From contig NZ_CP047941.1 in the NCBI RefSeq assembly GCF_014279815.1, positions 1,116,001 through 1,180,000 of the forward strand: a stretch of 64,000 bases of DNA, in the 5' to 3' direction. Both the position numbers and the translations under genes were made by a program. Position 1 is the first letter of the stretch. Every line of letters starts with the position of its first letter. Positions 57,158 through 64,000 of the stretch are shown here, piece by piece. The DNA comes from Synechococcus sp. NOUM97013. GTDB taxonomy: Bacteria > Cyanobacteriota > Cyanobacteriia > PCC-6307 > Cyanobiaceae. Below the pieces are notes generated by a model, which saw nothing but the letters and a program-made list of their open reading frames with translations, was not told where the DNA came from and made no database searches.

Positions 57158-57370
57158 ATGCGCTTTATCGCAAGCGGTCTGTTTCTGATCGCTCATGGTC
57201 TGCTTGTGTTGGAACACATCGCATTGGGGACAGCACTGCACGGTGTCGCTGAGGTGTTCCTAGCTCCCTGGGCTCTGCGTCATCGAGCCTGGGACCTGAT
57301 CGTGATCGGTTTGATTTTCTGTATTTTCGATTTATGGGGCACGCTGCGCTTGGTCAACGTGATTGGTTGA
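57158..57370 (+). CDS. Small two-span membrane protein, unknown
   Basis: 70 residues from ATG 57158; GTG 57134 would add eight. Two hydrophobic stretches (FIASGLFLIAHGLLVLEHIALG and LIVIGLIFCIFDLWGTLRLV). No family recognised. The stop overlaps the end of the convergent exported protein by 17 bp. Confidence 0.6.
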   Translation: MRFIASGLFLIAHGLLVLEHIALGTALHGVAEVFLAPWALRHRAWDLIVIGLIFCIFDLWGTLRLVNVIG

Positions 57371-57719
57371 TCGGTAGCGATTCCATCCACCAGCGGTAGA
57401 CACGTCCAGCACGGTCTTGACGGCTCGCGGGAATGGTGACGACAACAAGCTTTTGATCGTTCATCCGGTAGTCGTATCGACAGAAGCCAACCCCTGTTCC
57501 AGAGCAAGAAGCCAACGACGAGAGGCTGTTCCCAGCAAGCGCATACTCAAAAGGCTTGGCTTGATCCTCAGGCGCAGGTTGCCAACCCGATGCTGTCAGC
57601 GTCTGGTCAACAAGCAGGATGGATTGCCCTGCTGAGAGGTTGGGTGACAGCGTGTCGGCAGTCGCTGCGGATATCAGGTTGGTCACCGCAAGTCCAAACA
57701 GGACAAGGAAGCAGCGCAT
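57354..57719 (-). CDS. Exported protein of unknown function
   Basis: 121 residues with a clear signal peptide (cleavage probably near SAATA). The mature part is about 100 residues with two cysteines (SCSGTGVGFC) that may form a disulfide, and ends in VYRWWMESLPINQSR. No domain recognised. Confidence 0.65.
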   Translation of the reverse strand: MRCFLVLFGLAVTNLISAATADTLSPNLSAGQSILLVDQTLTASGWQPAPEDQAKPFEYALAGNSLSSLASCSGTGVGFCRYDYRMNDQKLVVVTIPASRQDRAGRVYRWWMESLPINQSR

Positions 57720-57774
57720 GCCAGTCGCGATCGCTCTTCAGGCTTAGCCATGGAGCTGCGTTTGGTGCCACAAC

Positions 57775-57960
57775 TCACGCCTGCTCGTCTTCCGCTTCAC
57801 GGGCTCCGACCACCAGAGCTGCAAGAAAGGGAAGGATCGCTAGAGCCGTGAGAATTTCCATGATGATCTGTCGATGACTGATCATCACGGGTTGATCCAC
57901 AAGCCTGCCGTTGTCATTGTTACTGCACAGGGTCAGCTTTGCTGTGCTGGTTTTGTTCAT
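57775..57960 (-). CDS. Small single-span membrane protein, unknown
   Basis: 61 residues from ATG 57960 (ATG 58023 gives 82). One hydrophobic segment, IIMEILTALAILPFLAALVVG, with an acidic tail. No family recognised. Confidence 0.5.
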   Translation of the reverse strand: MNKTSTAKLTLCSNNDNGRLVDQPVMISHRQIIMEILTALAILPFLAALVVGAREAEDEQA

Positions 57961-58168
57961 TGGATTGCGTCCTGGTCTGTGGAACAGCAGGCGTGGATTC
58001 AGGATCCGTGAAATGTCTTCCACTCGCGGTCATTCTCTTTTCCTAACGGCACTTTGCGATCTTCTGTTGTGATCTGCAGAGTTGCTCTTGTTGAACCAAG
58101 ACAAATCAGTTGTTGAACGATGATTTTTGCTTTAGTGTCGTTGAAATTATTTGTTCTGATGTCGATCG

Positions 58169-58711
58169 GTGGAACGCGAATTGGCTAATCCAGCAAAGAA
58201 GCGACAGACACGGAATGAGCAACTGATGCTCTCTGCCCAATTGGCATTGGGAGCATTACTGGCCTACTGGATTGGCTTTCATTTTACGAGTTTATTTCCT
58301 GATTATCTTCCGAAGATTGGAGGTTTGTGGTCAGCTATCTCAGTGGTCGTGGTGATTCAGGCAACTCGGCGCGAAACCACCAGCTCCGCATTCCTCAGGA
58401 TCATCGGATCTGCTATTGGTGCTCTGGTCAGCGGTCTATATCTTTCATTCTTTAAATTTAGCGCCATTGGATTGGGTCTTTCTGTTCTGATCACTGGTCT
58501 CATCTGCACAACATTGAACAGGCCGAGCTCCAGCCGACTGTCCGCTATCACGGTTCTTGTGGTGATGGTGACAGCAAGTCTGGATTCAGCATTGAATCCC
58601 ATGGTCAATGCCTTGCTTCGTTTGACTGAGTCATTCATTGGCTCGATCATTGCTTTTTTGGTTGTTGTGTTATGGCCTCGGCCTTGGGGCCGACGCTCAG
58701 TCGATTCCTAA
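58169..58711 (+). CDS. FUSC/aromatic-acid-exporter-like membrane protein
   Basis: 180 residues from GTG 58169. About five hydrophobic segments; YLPKIGGLWSAISVVVVIQATRRETTSSAFLRIIGSAIGALVSGL matches the N-terminal half of FUSC/ArAE-type proteins. Only the membrane half is present. Possible exporter of organic acids; substrate unknown. Confidence 0.7.
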   Translation: MERELANPAKKRQTRNEQLMLSAQLALGALLAYWIGFHFTSLFPDYLPKIGGLWSAISVVVVIQATRRETTSSAFLRIIGSAIGALVSGLYLSFFKFSAIGLGLSVLITGLICTTLNRPSSSRLSAITVLVVMVTASLDSALNPMVNALLRLTESFIGSIIAFLVVVLWPRPWGRRSVDS

Positions 58712-58754
58712 GAAGCCTGTGACTCTTTTCTATCCCCAAGATTGAGACCCTCTG

Positions 58755-59249
58755 ATGCCTTCCAAGCCAAGAAACCGTGTCGGCGAAATCTATGGTCGTC
58801 TTACTGTGGTGAGGCCATCAGATCGCAGAACGAAGGGTGGTAATGCCTATTGGTGGTGTCGTTGTGTTTGTGGTCGAGAAAGAGAAGTCCCCAGTGACAA
58901 GCTTTCACACAACACAACGCGGCGTAAGCCTGTGGTGACGGCCTGTCTCGAATGTTCAAAAGAACTGCAGGTTGAAGGTGTCTATGCGAAGAACGATCGT
59001 GAGGAGGCAGAGCGTCGCGAACAGGCAAAACGGAACCGAGAACAGCTGATTGGTCAGGTTCCTAGTACCTGGTTGAGGATGCCGTTAACGGATGCCCATG
59101 CCCGGGAACTGGGAGAGGTTCTGTTTTTCCGAGGCACCCGTTGCTTGCGAAATCACCTCGCTCCTTATCGGATCAATGGAGGATGTTTGGCCTGTGCCGG
59201 GCAGGTTCCTTCTGCCGTTGTCACAAATCCCCATCAGGAATTGATCTGA
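58755..59249 (+). CDS. Zinc-ribbon protein, phage-like type
   Basis: 164 residues. NRVGEIYGRLTVVRPSD followed by WWCRCVCGRERE and a later CLECSK resembles the small zinc-ribbon domains that accompany AP2/HNH proteins in phages. A second cysteine pair (CLRNH, CLACAG) lies near the C-terminus, after a charged helix. Probably binds nucleic acid. No other phage genes are near. Confidence 0.65.
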   Translation: MPSKPRNRVGEIYGRLTVVRPSDRRTKGGNAYWWCRCVCGREREVPSDKLSHNTTRRKPVVTACLECSKELQVEGVYAKNDREEAERREQAKRNREQLIGQVPSTWLRMPLTDAHARELGEVLFFRGTRCLRNHLAPYRINGGCLACAGQVPSAVVTNPHQELI

Positions 59250-59821
59250 TCAATCTTAATTGAGCATTAAGGTGCGTTATAGATTTTCTATCTAAAATGT
59301 CAATATTTATTGATTAAATCACTGAGAGTCGTCCCACAATGTCCCTGATTCTCTCAACGGTCGTTCATGAGCCAAGATCTCAGGCTTTTTGGGCCGAGCA
59401 ATGCCAAGATGATAAGAAAATGCAACCGACTAAAACTAGGCACATGCTTTCTAGAGTCAATTTGCACGGATTGTCGGGAATGAAACAAAACAATCCTTAA
59501 TTAAATCAAGAGATGAGCCATTCGTAATTGATTTCGATTGAACTGCAAGATGAACTGTTGCAGAAGGTCGGGTCATTTGGCCGCAATGAATTCAGATCTA
59601 GATGCTGAATAGACGAATCAGAAGATTAAGACCGTTTGCTTGGCTCATTTTTATGAGTCGACCTTGTGGTTGTTAGGTCTATTCGTTTTTGCTGCTGGGT
59701 GCGAGCTCAAATGGCAAAAGATCACACCAAGGTGTCAGATTCTGTACTCGGTTAATCGCGTTGTCACGTCTTGGCCATTATTCAACCAGATTTGTTGATT
59801 TGGATGTGCTCTTTTTGAGTC
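59250..59821. other. AT-rich intergenic stretch
   Basis: About 570 bp with no supported gene. A 53-codon frame at 59339-59500 (plus strand) exists but has no ribosome site or protein-like pattern. No terminator of standard form was seen. Confidence 0.5.
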
Positions 59822-60019
59822 TCAGAATTTCCGCAGTTCCCGTTGTGGCGATGCTGGATTTCTTCCTGATGCTGCCGGCGCTGATGGTGCATTTGATGCA
59901 TTCACTTCATTCGACGGATTCACGCAATCTCTTGGTTCTTTGATTGCTAACACAATCACAGCCATCGCCAATAGAGCAATGGCTACTGAGTGAATCGGTG
60001 ATTGAAAGGACTGATTCAT
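59822..60019 (-). CDS. Small membrane-anchored or exported protein, unknown
   Basis: 65 residues from ATG 60019. N-terminal hydrophobic segment HSVAIALLAMAVIVLAI, then a soluble Asn-, Ala- and Pro-rich tail ending PQRELRKF. Looks like a small anchored periplasmic peptide. No ribosome site is evident; medium-low confidence. An opposite-strand frame at 59689-59943 is less protein-like. Confidence 0.45.
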   Translation of the reverse strand: MNQSFQSPIHSVAIALLAMAVIVLAIKEPRDCVNPSNEVNASNAPSAPAASGRNPASPQRELRKF

Positions 60020-60199
60020 GTTGGCATGCTCATGTCACTTTGACTGGAATATCTTGGAACAGTGGTGATCGTTTGATCAGTGAGATCAAGCGTTGAGTTT
60101 CAACTGGTTTGATCGAATAATGGCAGATTGATGCAAAAACGAAGTGATTAGCTTTAAACTTCACTGCCTAAAAGGTTTGTGTAATTATTGAAACCCAGC

Positions 60200-60355
60200 T
60201 TAGGCTGTCTTTTTTTTCATCCAGCCCAGCAACATTTCCACCACTTCCCCTCTGCTGCTAGTCCCCCACTCACGCTGTCGCTTGTCCAGCATTGCCACCA
60301 ATTCAGGGCTGAGTTCAACAAGGTTGTCTTGTTCGTCGCGAGACTCCATAACCAT
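60200..60355 (-). CDS. Ribbon-helix-helix-like mini-protein
   Basis: 51 residues: MVMESRDEQDNLVELSPEL is followed by a helix, a GTSSRGEVVE turn/helix and LLGWMKKKTA. The pattern of one short strand (NLVELS) and two helices separated by a Gly-Thr-Ser turn is that of MetJ/Arc DNA-binding dimers. ATG 60355 or 60349. No antitoxin partner gene is seen next to it. Confidence 0.6.
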   Translation of the reverse strand: MVMESRDEQDNLVELSPELVAMLDKRQREWGTSSRGEVVEMLLGWMKKKTA

Positions 60356-60570
60356 CGGTCAGTGCAAAGCTTTTTTAGCTCTGGTCAGACCATTTGTCCT
60401 GTTGTCCGCCGTGCTGCTTTGCTCTAGCCAATGCCAGCGTGTACAGCGTGACGCATCTCTGTGTTAATTGGATGGCCGCCTTGGAATGGTCAATGCACCA
60501 GTCTCGGTTGGTGCATTGACTGGAGTATTGCCGCTAACGGTGAGCCTTGCGCAGACAGATCTGCGTCGTT
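60356..60570. other. Spacer downstream of ycf54
   Basis: About 215 bp without a gene; includes a perfect inverted repeat at 60489-60520. Confidence 0.5.
60489..60520. repeat. Perfect 11-bp inverted repeat after ycf54
   Basis: GTCAATGCACC at 60489-60499 and GGTGCATTGAC at 60510-60520 around a 10-nt loop. It lies 3' of ycf54 on the minus strand. No U-run follows, so it may be a stabilising 3' hairpin or a protein site, not a standard terminator. Confidence 0.8.
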
Positions 60571-60891
60571 TCAGCTGACCGATGCCAGCGGATCAGGGAT
60601 TGCATCCGTGGGTGCTTCGAATTTCCCTTCAAGCACAAACTCAAGTCGCAGCTTCATGAAGGTGATGAAGTTGGCATCTGTGGATACGACTGCTGCAGCC
60701 GGTTGGGGTAGTTGGTCCTTGATTCCAGACAACGCTGGACTGTTCAGGAATGCAGGTTGCCGAACCAGCCAGAAATCAATCTCCTTGTTCTCTTCGGCGT
60801 AATGGCGACGTCGTTCTTTTAGAACTTCCTCAAGCGGCTCTTCCTGAGTCAGAAAGCGTTCGCTTGCGGCAACGAAGTGATAGGTGGTCAT
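60571..60891 (-). CDS. ycf54: Ycf54, subunit of the Mg-protoporphyrin monomethyl ester cyclase
   Basis: 106 residues. Needed for the oxidative cyclase (AcsF/ChlE) that forms ring E of chlorophyll. Family segments: MTTYHFVAASERFL, EEVLKERRRHYAEENKEIDFWLV, PQPAAAVVSTDANFITFMKLRLE and IPDPLASVS. Lies 5 bp downstream of pdxJ on the same strand. Confidence 0.92.
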   Translation of the reverse strand: MTTYHFVAASERFLTQEEPLEEVLKERRRHYAEENKEIDFWLVRQPAFLNSPALSGIKDQLPQPAAAVVSTDANFITFMKLRLEFVLEGKFEAPTDAIPDPLASVS

Positions 60892-60896
60892 GGCGC

Positions 60897-61637
60897 TCAG
60901 CTTCCAAACAAGGGCTCACGACGGGGATTCTGTATCAAAGCCCGCATTTCACTCACAGCAGCTTTCAGGCCTACAGCCAGGGCCCTCGCAATGATGGTGT
61001 GACCGATGTTCAGCTCCTCCATCCCCTCGATGGCCGCGATGGGTTCCACGTTCTGATAAGTCAGGCCATGGCCCGCGTTCACCCTCAGTCCCATTGACCG
61101 AGCCGATGCAGTGGCCTCTGTCAGTCTTGCCAATTCCTGCGGTTGTTTTTGCCATTCGGCTTCCGCGTAGGTGCCTGTGTGGAGTTCAACCCAGCGTGCG
61201 CCTGTCTCAGCACAGGCTTTCAGTTGGACTGGATCGGGATCCACGAACAGGCTTACAGGGATTCCAGCCGTCTGCAGTCGCTGGATCATCTTGCTGAGAG
61301 TTCCCAGCTGCGTTGCTACATCGAGGCCGCCTTCGGTTGTGACTTCCTCGCGTCGTTCCGGCACGAGCGTCACCATGTCGGGTTGGATGCGCAGCGCAAT
61401 CGAGACCATCTCCTCTGTCGCAGCCATTTCGAGGTTCAAACGGCTGCGCACCGTTTGCTTCAGCAGTTCAACGTCTCTGTCTTGGATGTGGCGCCTGTCT
61501 TCACGCAGGTGAACGGTGATGCCATCGGCTCCCCCTAGTTCCGCAAGGAGTGCCATGGGAACTGGATCAGGTTCGACGGTGCGCCTGGCCTGGCGCACGT
61601 TGGCGATATGGTCAATATTCACCCCAAGGCTGGCCAC
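60897..61637 (-). CDS. pdxJ: Pyridoxine 5'-phosphate synthase
   Basis: Condenses 1-deoxy-D-xylulose 5-phosphate with aminoacetone phosphate to give pyridoxine phosphate. 246 residues starting with GTG 61637. TIM-barrel markers: [49 protein letters not shown] and [12 protein letters not shown]. Divergent from the acyltransferase. Confidence 0.96.
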   Translation of the reverse strand: MASLGVNIDHIANVRQARRTVEPDPVPMALLAELGGADGITVHLREDRRHIQDRDVELLKQTVRSRLNLEMAATEEMVSIALRIQPDMVTLVPERREEVTTEGGLDVATQLGTLSKMIQRLQTAGIPVSLFVDPDPVQLKACAETGARWVELHTGTYAEAEWQKQPQELARLTEATASARSMGLRVNAGHGLTYQNVEPIAAIEGMEELNIGHTIIARALAVGLKAAVSEMRALIQNPRREPLFGS

Positions 61638-61750
61638 GACGCGTTTCCGACTGGCTCTGAATCCTATTCAGTTCCACCTGTGTGACGGCCGCAGGATCAA
61701 CTGCCCAGCCGATTGGATCCAGCCGGATTCTCACCGGTACTTTTTAAGGA

Positions 61751-62467
61751 GTGGAAGTTCGGACCGCGGCGGTGTCCAGCAGCCTGGCGACACGTGCATC
61801 AGCCCTTGAAACGGATATCAATCCGTTCTGGGCCCCTTTGGCCATGTTCCTCACTCAGGACGTGGCTTTGCATTACCTGCGTGATCGCATCGTGCTCGGT
61901 GCTGAAAATCTCCCGAAACAAGGTCCCGTTTTGTTGGCGCCTACCCATCGAGCTCGTTGGGACGCGCTGATGATCCCGATGGCTGCTGGGCGTCGAGTGA
62001 CCGGTCGTGATTGTCGTTTCATGGTCACGCGCACCGAAATGTCAGGACTGCAGGGATGGTTTCTCCACCGCCTGGGTTGTTTCGCCGTGGATCAACAGAA
62101 ACCTTCGCTAACCACCCTTCGTTTTGCCCTGGATCTGCTCGAAAGCGGACAGCAACTGGTGGTCTTTCCCGAAGGTCGGATCAATCGCACTGATGAACCG
62201 ATCAAGCTCGAACAAGGCTTGGTGCGTCTTGCTCAGCTGGCGCATCGCCATGGTGTGAACGTGCAGGTTGTGCCAGTGGGACTTGCCTACAACCCTGCAC
62301 GACCTGGTCCGCGTAGTCGTTCGGCCATCTGCTTCGGTCCTGCACTGACTGTGCAAGGAAAAGGGAAAGAAGAGACCCTCCGTTTCAACCACGAACTGGC
62401 GGCCAGCATGCATACGGCTGAACAAGCGGCCCGGGAGTGCATCAATCGACCACTCCATTGCACGTAA
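61751..62467 (+). CDS. plsC: 1-acyl-glycerol-3-phosphate acyltransferase-like protein
   Basis: 238 residues. PlsC family: H-x4-D motif in THRARWDALM and FPEGRINRTDEPIKLEQGLVRLA. Makes phosphatidic acid for membrane lipids; other acyl acceptors are possible. The start is uncertain: GTG 61751 has AAGGAG almost touching it, and ATG 61844 is a shorter option. Confidence 0.85.
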   Translation: MEVRTAAVSSSLATRASALETDINPFWAPLAMFLTQDVALHYLRDRIVLGAENLPKQGPVLLAPTHRARWDALMIPMAAGRRVTGRDCRFMVTRTEMSGLQGWFLHRLGCFAVDQQKPSLTTLRFALDLLESGQQLVVFPEGRINRTDEPIKLEQGLVRLAQLAHRHGVNVQVVPVGLAYNPARPGPRSRSAICFGPALTVQGKGKEETLRFNHELAASMHTAEQAARECINRPLHCT

Positions 62468-62477
62468 AGTCCGCGCA

Positions 62478-63026
62478 ATGAAAATTGGTTCCATGCGTTC
62501 ACGCCTTTTCTGTTCAGCGTTAGCCCTGACGGCAGGCTTGATCGCCAGTCCAGCCATGGCGCAGTCGGCGTCGGACGCCTCCAATTCAGCCACCAAGGTC
62601 CTTGCTTCGACTGGCTCTGGTTTCAACGTTTCAGCTGTTGAGGCCTTGATCGAACGCGGTGATGCCGCCGTGGCAGCGGGCAACCTTGCGCAAGCCAAGA
62701 AGGACTACGACAACGCCAGAACAGCCTCCAAGCAGTTGCTGGCCTTTTATCGCGATTTATCCGGTGCTTTCCGAGGCCTCGATGCCCGGATTCCGCGCGA
62801 GATGGATACCAAAGGTCGTGAAGCGCTTGCCCTTTTGGCCCAGTCCAATCTCCGTCTTGCAGCCCTCTTCCGCCGCCAAGGCCAACCGGAAATCGCTGTC
62901 CCAGTGTTGGTCGAGGTTGTTCGTCTGATGACTCCCGCCAAACCGGAAGGCCAAAAGGCTTACCAGAGCTTGATTGAACTTGGATTTGTTGAAACCCCAT
63001 ACCGTGGGGCCAGTGCTCAGCCGTGA
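62478..63026 (+). CDS. Exported helical-repeat protein, unknown
   Basis: 182 residues. Signal peptide ending about ASPAMAQ. The mature part has TPR-like helices (ERGDAAVAAGNLAQAKKDYDNARTASKQLLAFYRDL, NLRLAALFRRQGQPEIAVPVLVEVVRL). Probably a periplasmic scaffold. Begins 10 bp after the acyltransferase stop. Confidence 0.78.
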   Translation: MKIGSMRSRLFCSALALTAGLIASPAMAQSASDASNSATKVLASTGSGFNVSAVEALIERGDAAVAAGNLAQAKKDYDNARTASKQLLAFYRDLSGAFRGLDARIPREMDTKGREALALLAQSNLRLAALFRRQGQPEIAVPVLVEVVRLMTPAKPEGQKAYQSLIELGFVETPYRGASAQP

Positions 63027-63083
63027 TGCCAGGCGGCATTGGCCACCATCTGCCAGCATCAGGGCAGTTCACTCAGTGAGTTC

Positions 63084-63317
63084 ATGGTCCAGCCGGACGC
63101 CGTCTGCTCCGCGATCCGTCGTGCCATCCCGGACGCTCAAGTGAGCGTTGAGGATCTCACAGGTGGCGGAGATCACCTCCAGGTCAGTGTGGTGTCCGCG
63201 GCTTTTGATGGTCTGAACAAAATCCGTCAGCACCAGTTGGTGTACCGGGCTCTTAAGGAAGAGCTTGCTACGGAAGCGATTCATGCTTTGGCATTGAACA
63301 CTTCGACACCGTCCTGA
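63084..63317 (+). CDS. bolA: BolA-family protein
   Basis: 77 residues from ATG 63084 (open frame to 63039). BolA fold: [44 protein letters not shown], including the conserved histidines. BolA proteins bind monothiol glutaredoxins through a shared 2Fe-2S cluster; the Grx gene follows 26 bp later, a common and telling pairing. Confidence 0.92.
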   Translation: MVQPDAVCSAIRRAIPDAQVSVEDLTGGGDHLQVSVVSAAFDGLNKIRQHQLVYRALKEELATEAIHALALNTSTPS

Positions 63318-63343
63318 ATTCTTCACCCTAAAACTTTTTCAAA

Positions 63344-63667
63344 ATGGACACTCAGACGAAAACCCGAATTGAAAGCCTGATCAAGTCGAGCCCTGTCTTC
63401 GTCTTCATGAAGGGGACCAAGTTGATGCCGCAGTGTGGGTTTTCGAACAATGTGGTTCAGATCCTCAATGCGCTGGGCATCAGCTTTGAAACCTTTGATG
63501 TTCTCTCAGATATGGAGATTCGCCAGGGGATCAAAGAATTTTCTGATTGGCCCACCATTCCTCAGGTTTACGTTCAAGGTGAATTTATGGGGGGTTCAGA
63601 CATTCTCATTGAGATGTATAACGACGGTACCCTCAAGGAAAAGCTCGACATTGCTCTTGCGAGCTAA
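63344..63667 (+). CDS. grxD: Monothiol glutaredoxin, CGFS type
   Basis: 107 residues. CGFS active site in KLMPQCGFSNNVVQIL, FIFMKG-type strand (VFVFMKGTK), WPTIPQVYV with the cis-proline and GGSDILIEM for glutathione binding. Carries 2Fe-2S clusters with BolA. The last 35 bp overlap the convergent hydrolase gene. Confidence 0.95.
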   Translation: MDTQTKTRIESLIKSSPVFVFMKGTKLMPQCGFSNNVVQILNALGISFETFDVLSDMEIRQGIKEFSDWPTIPQVYVQGEFMGGSDILIEMYNDGTLKEKLDIALAS

Positions 63668-64000
63668 TCTCTGAACTCAGGAATTTGCTGACTGCATCAA
63701 TGTATTCATCATTGCCGTCGATGTAGGTCTTATGGCCTGCATCAGGCAAGATTGTCAGTTGTGCTTCGTTTCCTATCTGAACTTTCGCATCTTGCAAAGT
63801 TCCTGGTGTTGCTGTGTCGTGCTCACCGCATATCAATAGGGTCGGAACTGAGAGTTGACTCAAATTCGGGAAGAGATCAAGATCTCCAAGTACGCCTGAA
63901 TGCTCAAATTCACTCTGCCCCCACATCTGGTTGTAGAGGGATCCGTTGGTTCGCCGACGTTCTGCATTCAGTGTGTTAGTTGAATGACTTTTCCTTGAAA
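63633..64000 (-). CDS. Prolyl-iminopeptidase-like alpha/beta hydrolase, 5' part beyond window
   Basis: C-terminal 122 residues only; the frame is open to the right edge. MWGQSEF, LSVPTLLICGEHDTATP with the acid residue of the triad and LPDAGHKTYIDGNDEYIDAVSKFL with the catalytic His fit the S33 family. The nucleophile serine lies outside the window. Confidence 0.8.
   Translation of the reverse strand, partial: SRKSHSTNTLNAERRRTNGSLYNQMWGQSEFEHSGVLGDLDLFPNLSQLSVPTLLICGEHDTATPGTLQDAKVQIGNEAQLTILPDAGHKTYIDGNDEYIDAVSKFLSSEISSQEQCRAFP

Noticed and set aside
59339-59500. 53-codon plus-strand frame
   Set aside because: No ribosome site, irregular composition, isolated in an AT-rich spacer.
59689-59943. 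84-codon plus-strand frame
   Set aside because: Overlaps the more credible small anchored protein at 59822 and lacks a ribosome site.

Overview
The window looks like the core chromosome of a marine picocyanobacterium, most likely a Synechococcus of the marine cluster. It carries genes for phycobilisomes (apcF, pcyA), for chlorophyll synthesis (chlP, ycf54) and for ferredoxin-dependent sulfite reduction (sir), together with sipA, ccsA, a glucosylglycerol-phosphate phosphatase (stpA) and many short conserved proteins typical of this group. Genes are packed tightly, with frequent 1-8 bp start/stop overlaps, many GTG/TTG starts and several convergent overlaps. I cannot name the strain. I see no tRNA, rRNA, CRISPR array, insertion sequence or prophage.

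Layout. 1-3.4 kb: glnA (cut by the left edge), apcF and a class V aminotransferase. 3.3-10.5 kb: tadA, a PLP decarboxylase, a small membrane protein, then a leftward overlapping operon bioY-lspA-FHA/PBP1-GTPase for biotin uptake and envelope work, then sipA. 10.5-16.9 kb: two M16 peptidases leftward; pcyA overlapping a devBCA exporter rightward; a tiny basic protein and a terminator. 17-24 kb: glycosyltransferase, rpsB, tsf, an unknown gene, recG and a VanX-like dipeptidase. 24-38.5 kb: sir, glyS, chlP, a D,D-carboxypeptidase, a U32 protein, typA, DUF309, lptA-lptB-lptF/G and ccsA.

38.5-40.7 kb is an AT-richer island of very short genes, four of which are 50-127 residues long and unrecognised. 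40.4-47.3 kb runs leftward: metY-metA, an unknown gene, a lytic transglycosylase, a DOMON-like protein, a DUF3721 protein and a sugar-kinase-like protein. 47.4-51.2 kb holds a YhaO/YhaN-like (SbcCD-type) nuclease/ATPase pair. 51.2-57 kb holds a GpsA-like protein, a GST, stpA, arsS, a mini-SepF, a decapeptide-repeat DUF3721 protein and a Fur-family regulator with a perfect palindrome at its start. 57-60.9 kb is another zone of small membrane or secreted proteins and AT-rich spacers, and includes a 51-residue ribbon-helix-helix candidate. 60.5-64 kb: ycf54, pdxJ, an acyltransferase, a secreted protein, bolA, grxD and the end of a prolyl-iminopeptidase-like hydrolase.

Most genes are housekeeping. 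The best candidates for something undescribed are (i) the 56-57 kb block, where a Fur-family regulator with a palindromic operator lies beside a Gly-rich decapeptide-repeat membrane protein ending in a His-rich DUF3721 domain, with a second His-rich DUF3721 protein at 45.9 kb; (ii) the micro-gene island at 39-40.7 kb; and (iii) the overlapping pcyA-devBCA unit.
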